Under the pieces are notes generated by a model. It was not told where the DNA came from. It ran no database searches and was given only the letters and a program-made list of their open reading frames with translations. Made by a program: the position numbers and the translations under genes. From Nautilus pompilius (lineage: Eukaryota > Mollusca > Cephalopoda > Nautilida > Nautilidae): a stretch of DNA of 64,000 nt. This document shows positions 61,755-64,000 of the stretch, one piece after another (the first letter of the stretch is position 1; every line of letters begins with the position of its first letter). The stretch lies in the NCBI GenBank assembly GCA_018389105.1, contig JACATO010000591.1:482501-546500 (forward strand). Reading direction: 5' to 3'.

Positions 61755-62340
61755 TGAGTGATTAGGGCAGAGTCGCGACCCGGCCATCGCTGCCCCCGAG
61801 GAAAAAAGAAAGTGAAAGTGCTTTTACTTGTTCCCCTCATAGTTGTTGGCAGACCCTCCCTCCCTGTATTCCACCAACCACTGCATCACTAAGGCTGAAA
61901 TCTGCACTATAATTTCAGAGAAATATGTGGGGGGTGGAGGAGGGCTTATAGTTTTTATTTTAAAGATATTGCAAAAATGTTAGGTATTAAATTCATAGGG
62001 ATATTTAATAGTAAATTAAAAAGTTATTTTAATTATAATATGGTAATTAAATGAACAGCCAGTCTAGTTTTTTTTTTTGTTTTTTTTTTTAAATCCTGGC
62101 TTACGTTTATTAAAAAAAAACCATTAAAATTTTTGTTTTATACCTCATTATTTAAATAATGTAAAATTAGTTATAATATTAATATTAAAATGCCTGAGGA
62201 TTAACTAAGATTTATTGTTGAGACAGCAATAGCGCTCTGGGTTGTAGACTATCTACCGACCCCCCCCCCTCGTCATTAGGTCACGCCCAAACGATGTACG
62301 ATGTCTGTACCAGTAGTAGCGAGGAAGATCGTGTAAAAAT
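60600..62340. promoter_or_regulatory. CpG-rich region with homopolymer runs
   Basis: GC- and CpG-rich sequence in contrast to the rest of the window. It has long G or C runs (about 60876-60890, 61052-61067, 61210-61242, 61338-61345, 61570-61580, 62260-62270), a (TTA)n tract at 61723-61754 and an AT-rich break at about 61.95-62.2 kb. It probably belongs to the RAD54L2 promoter CpG island. - strand donor-like sites occur at 61301-61307 (GTAAGAT) and 61131-61136 (GTACGA), but no exon joining them in frame was found. Confidence 0.55.
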
Positions 62341-62873
62341 TGCTTCGAAACTAGCAGACACTGACGTATTCATTCCAAATATTTAAGAAAAAAGCTTCAG
62401 CTTTCGAAATATGTGCGGAATTCGGGGGGGGGGCCACTTTTCCCCACTCCACCCCATCATTGGTCCGAACAAGGGACCCAAAAGACGGGGAGACAACTGG
62501 AATGGATATCGGGAATGGGGGGCGGTGACCTGGAATCAGATAATCTCTCTCTCTGGAGAATATACTGCCCGAAATAAAACCATCATGTAGTAGATTAGGC
62601 AAAACAGAGAAACCGGGAACCTCTGCTGGTGTAAACCTCCCCACCCAGGTGTTGGGGATGGGGCGGACAAAGAAGACAGACGTAGATGCATCATCCATCC
62701 ATCTACAGATCGTCCATGATAGTATAATTTTAGTCCGTTGTTTGTATCTTGGCAATAAGAATCTCAGGGTAGATGTGGCATTTGTTTGTCTCAGCTTCCG
62801 AGTATCGGAGATGAGCGAAATGCAACTGGCAGCGCGCGATCGTGCAGGCAGGGAAGATAAAGATCGAGCATCG

Positions 62874-63290
62874 GTGACACCTGCGGGGTCGGAGGACGAC
62901 TCTGTGGCAGGACAAACCATTCTCTGCAGTGAAAGATGGCGCGCCCACCCCAGTGACACCTGCGGGGTCGGAGGTAGAAGAGCCGGTCGGAGGACGACTC
63001 TGTGGCAGGACAAACCATTCTCTGCAGTGAAAGATGGCGCGCCCTCCCCACCCCACCCCACCTCAGTGACACCTGCGGGGTCGGAGGTAGAAGAGCCGGT
63101 CGGAGGACGACTCTGTGGCAGGACAAACCATTCTCTGCAGTGAAAGATGGCGCGCCCTCCCCACCCCACCCCACCCCACCTCAGTGACACCTGCGGGGTC
63201 GGAGGTAGAAGAGCCGGTCGGAGGACGACTCTGTGGCAGGACAAACCATTCTCTGCAGTGAAAGATGGCGCGCCTTCCCCACCCCACCGG
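62874..63290. repeat. Four tandem copies of an 80-118 bp promoter unit
   Basis: GTGACACCTGCGGGGTCGGA recurs at 62874, 62953, 63066 and 63184 (steps 79, 113, 118). Each unit ends with CTCTGCAGTGAAAGATGGCG and CGCC. The first unit lacks a 19-bp stretch (GGTAGAAGAGCCGGTCGGA type), and units differ in the number of CCCCA repeats. The AAGATGGCGCGCC part (62931-62945, 63029-63043, 63142-63156, 63260-63274) resembles the YY1 motif AAGATGGCGGC found close to CpG-island promoters. Confidence 0.92.
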
Positions 63291-63479
63291 GGAGGCGTTT
63301 ATAGGGAAACAATTTATTGCTGTCAACCTGGGATTTCTCGACAGACCCCCTTCCATAAGGCTAACGCAAAAAAACCGTACGGGAGAGAGAGAGGAGGAGG
63401 AGTCCAGGGTTTGGCATCGCTCAGGACCCGAACGACTCGCGGTCTCCCCCCCTCCCGGATCCGCTGCGTAACGGAAACC

Positions 63480-63700
63480 GACGCACACCGAACACCGGCG
63501 CAGCGCCATTGTTTCCGCGCATGCTCGGCGGTGTCCGCTGTGGGATGTACCAGCTTCTCGTCCGATCCTCTTTTCCTTTCCTGCCCGCCTGCGGGTGGTG
63601 TTAGCCACTCTACCAGCCGAGCCGAGAGCGGGGTGGGGAGATGAGATCCTTACCTACATGGCGCGACAAGGTTCACGACAGAGACAACGTGGAGCAATGG
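63480..63700. promoter_or_regulatory. Probable RAD54L2 core promoter region
   Basis: CpG-dense sequence with an NRF1-like GCGCATGCTC at 63517-63526 (consensus GCGCATGCGC) and no TATA box. It lies just downstream (in + coordinates, around) of a candidate first exon on the - strand. Assignment rests on CpG density, motifs and gene orientation. Confidence 0.45.
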
Positions 63701-63720
63701 TAAGCCACGACCGACCGACC
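63654..63720 (-). other. RAD54L2: Candidate 5' noncoding exon of RAD54L2
   Basis: On the - strand the sequence ending GCGCCATGTAG is followed by GTAAGG (63648-63653), a good donor. The only ATG just before it is immediately followed by TAG, so the exon would be noncoding and carry a start-stop uORF. The 5' end and the join to exon 1 at 58000 are not proven. Confidence 0.35.
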
Positions 63721-63732
63721 GACCGACCGTCC
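63704..63732. repeat. Short (CGAC)n tandem repeat
   Basis: About six CGAC units in the CpG island, followed by CCGTCCGCCCG. The remaining sequence to 64000 is GC-rich with short A and G runs and no recognised gene. Confidence 0.8.
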
Positions 63733-64000
63733 GCCCGCTAGTGCCACCGACACCGAGGAAGAAGGAGAGGAGAACAGCGCACAATTTAGAATATGGAGCG
63801 ATTTCTTTTTTCATATTTTTTTATTATTATTGCAAAAAAAAAGGAAGCTGTTAGACGGGGGGGGTGCGGGCAACAATCGCGGGTCTCTCTCGGGTGGCGG
63901 GGCTGTTTATTAGCAGCAAGATCAAAATGCCGGGTGACTACTACCGCTGGTTCGCCGAGATAAGTCAGGGGTGGGGGAATAACCATCGTGACCCACCCCG

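Noticed and set aside
62351-63644. ORFs of 100-297 codons on both strands in the CpG-rich region
   Set aside because: They are open because of high GC content and the tandem promoter units; different frames repeat the same short blocks and none resembles a protein family.
1-64000. CRISPR arrays, operons, ribosome binding sites, bacterial regulatory elements
   Set aside because: Spliced animal genes and transposons show this is eukaryotic DNA; no regularly spaced repeats with unique spacers were seen.

Overview
The window is animal nuclear DNA: AT-rich, with two spliced protein-coding genes, long introns, GT-AG splice sites, many microsatellites and many decayed DNA transposons. The proteins and repeats fit an invertebrate. 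The mix of Tc1/mariner, Tigger/pogo, MULE and integrase remnants with long AT-rich introns makes a mollusc, possibly a cephalopod, my best guess, but the sequence does not prove this.

Left end (1-6121, + strand): the last five exons of RENBP (N-acylglucosamine 2-epimerase / renin-binding protein). They encode 255 residues down to the natural stop; the upstream exons lie outside the window. Its largest intron here holds a decayed transposon-like ORF on the - strand.

6122-10724: the interval between two converging genes. It probably contains the 3' UTRs of both, with poly(A) signals on both strands near 6.75 kb.

10725-58000 (- strand): a complete coding region for RAD54L2/ARIP4, a SNF2-family helicase-like ATPase. 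I rebuilt 20 coding exons whose reading phases agree at every junction. They give 1449 residues from the first in-frame Met, close to my recollection of the vertebrate length (about 1,470). All core ATPase motifs are present ([20 protein letters not shown]), as are the ARIP4-type C-terminal blocks. Its introns hold two mariner copies, a Tigger-like element with both ends and TA duplications, two halves of a pogo-like family, a Tc1-like element with terminal inverted repeats, several Tc1 fragments, a KRBA2-type integrase remnant and a FLYWCH/MULE remnant. None looks intact.

58.87-60.55 kb: a 1.68 kb GT-rich tandem array built from three short words. It has almost no A on the + strand, so it is free of stop codons in all six frames. 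The very long ORFs there are artefacts.

60.6-64.0 kb: a GC- and CpG-rich region, interrupted by an AT-rich stretch, that looks like the RAD54L2 promoter. It holds four tandem copies of a roughly 80-118 bp unit, each with a YY1-like AAGATGGCGCGCC core, an NRF1-like site and a candidate 5' noncoding exon.

The two genes have unrelated roles (amino-sugar metabolism; chromatin and transcription). I see no operon-like or pathway link. I found no convincing new multi-gene system. The most unusual structures are the three-word array and the repeated promoter unit.
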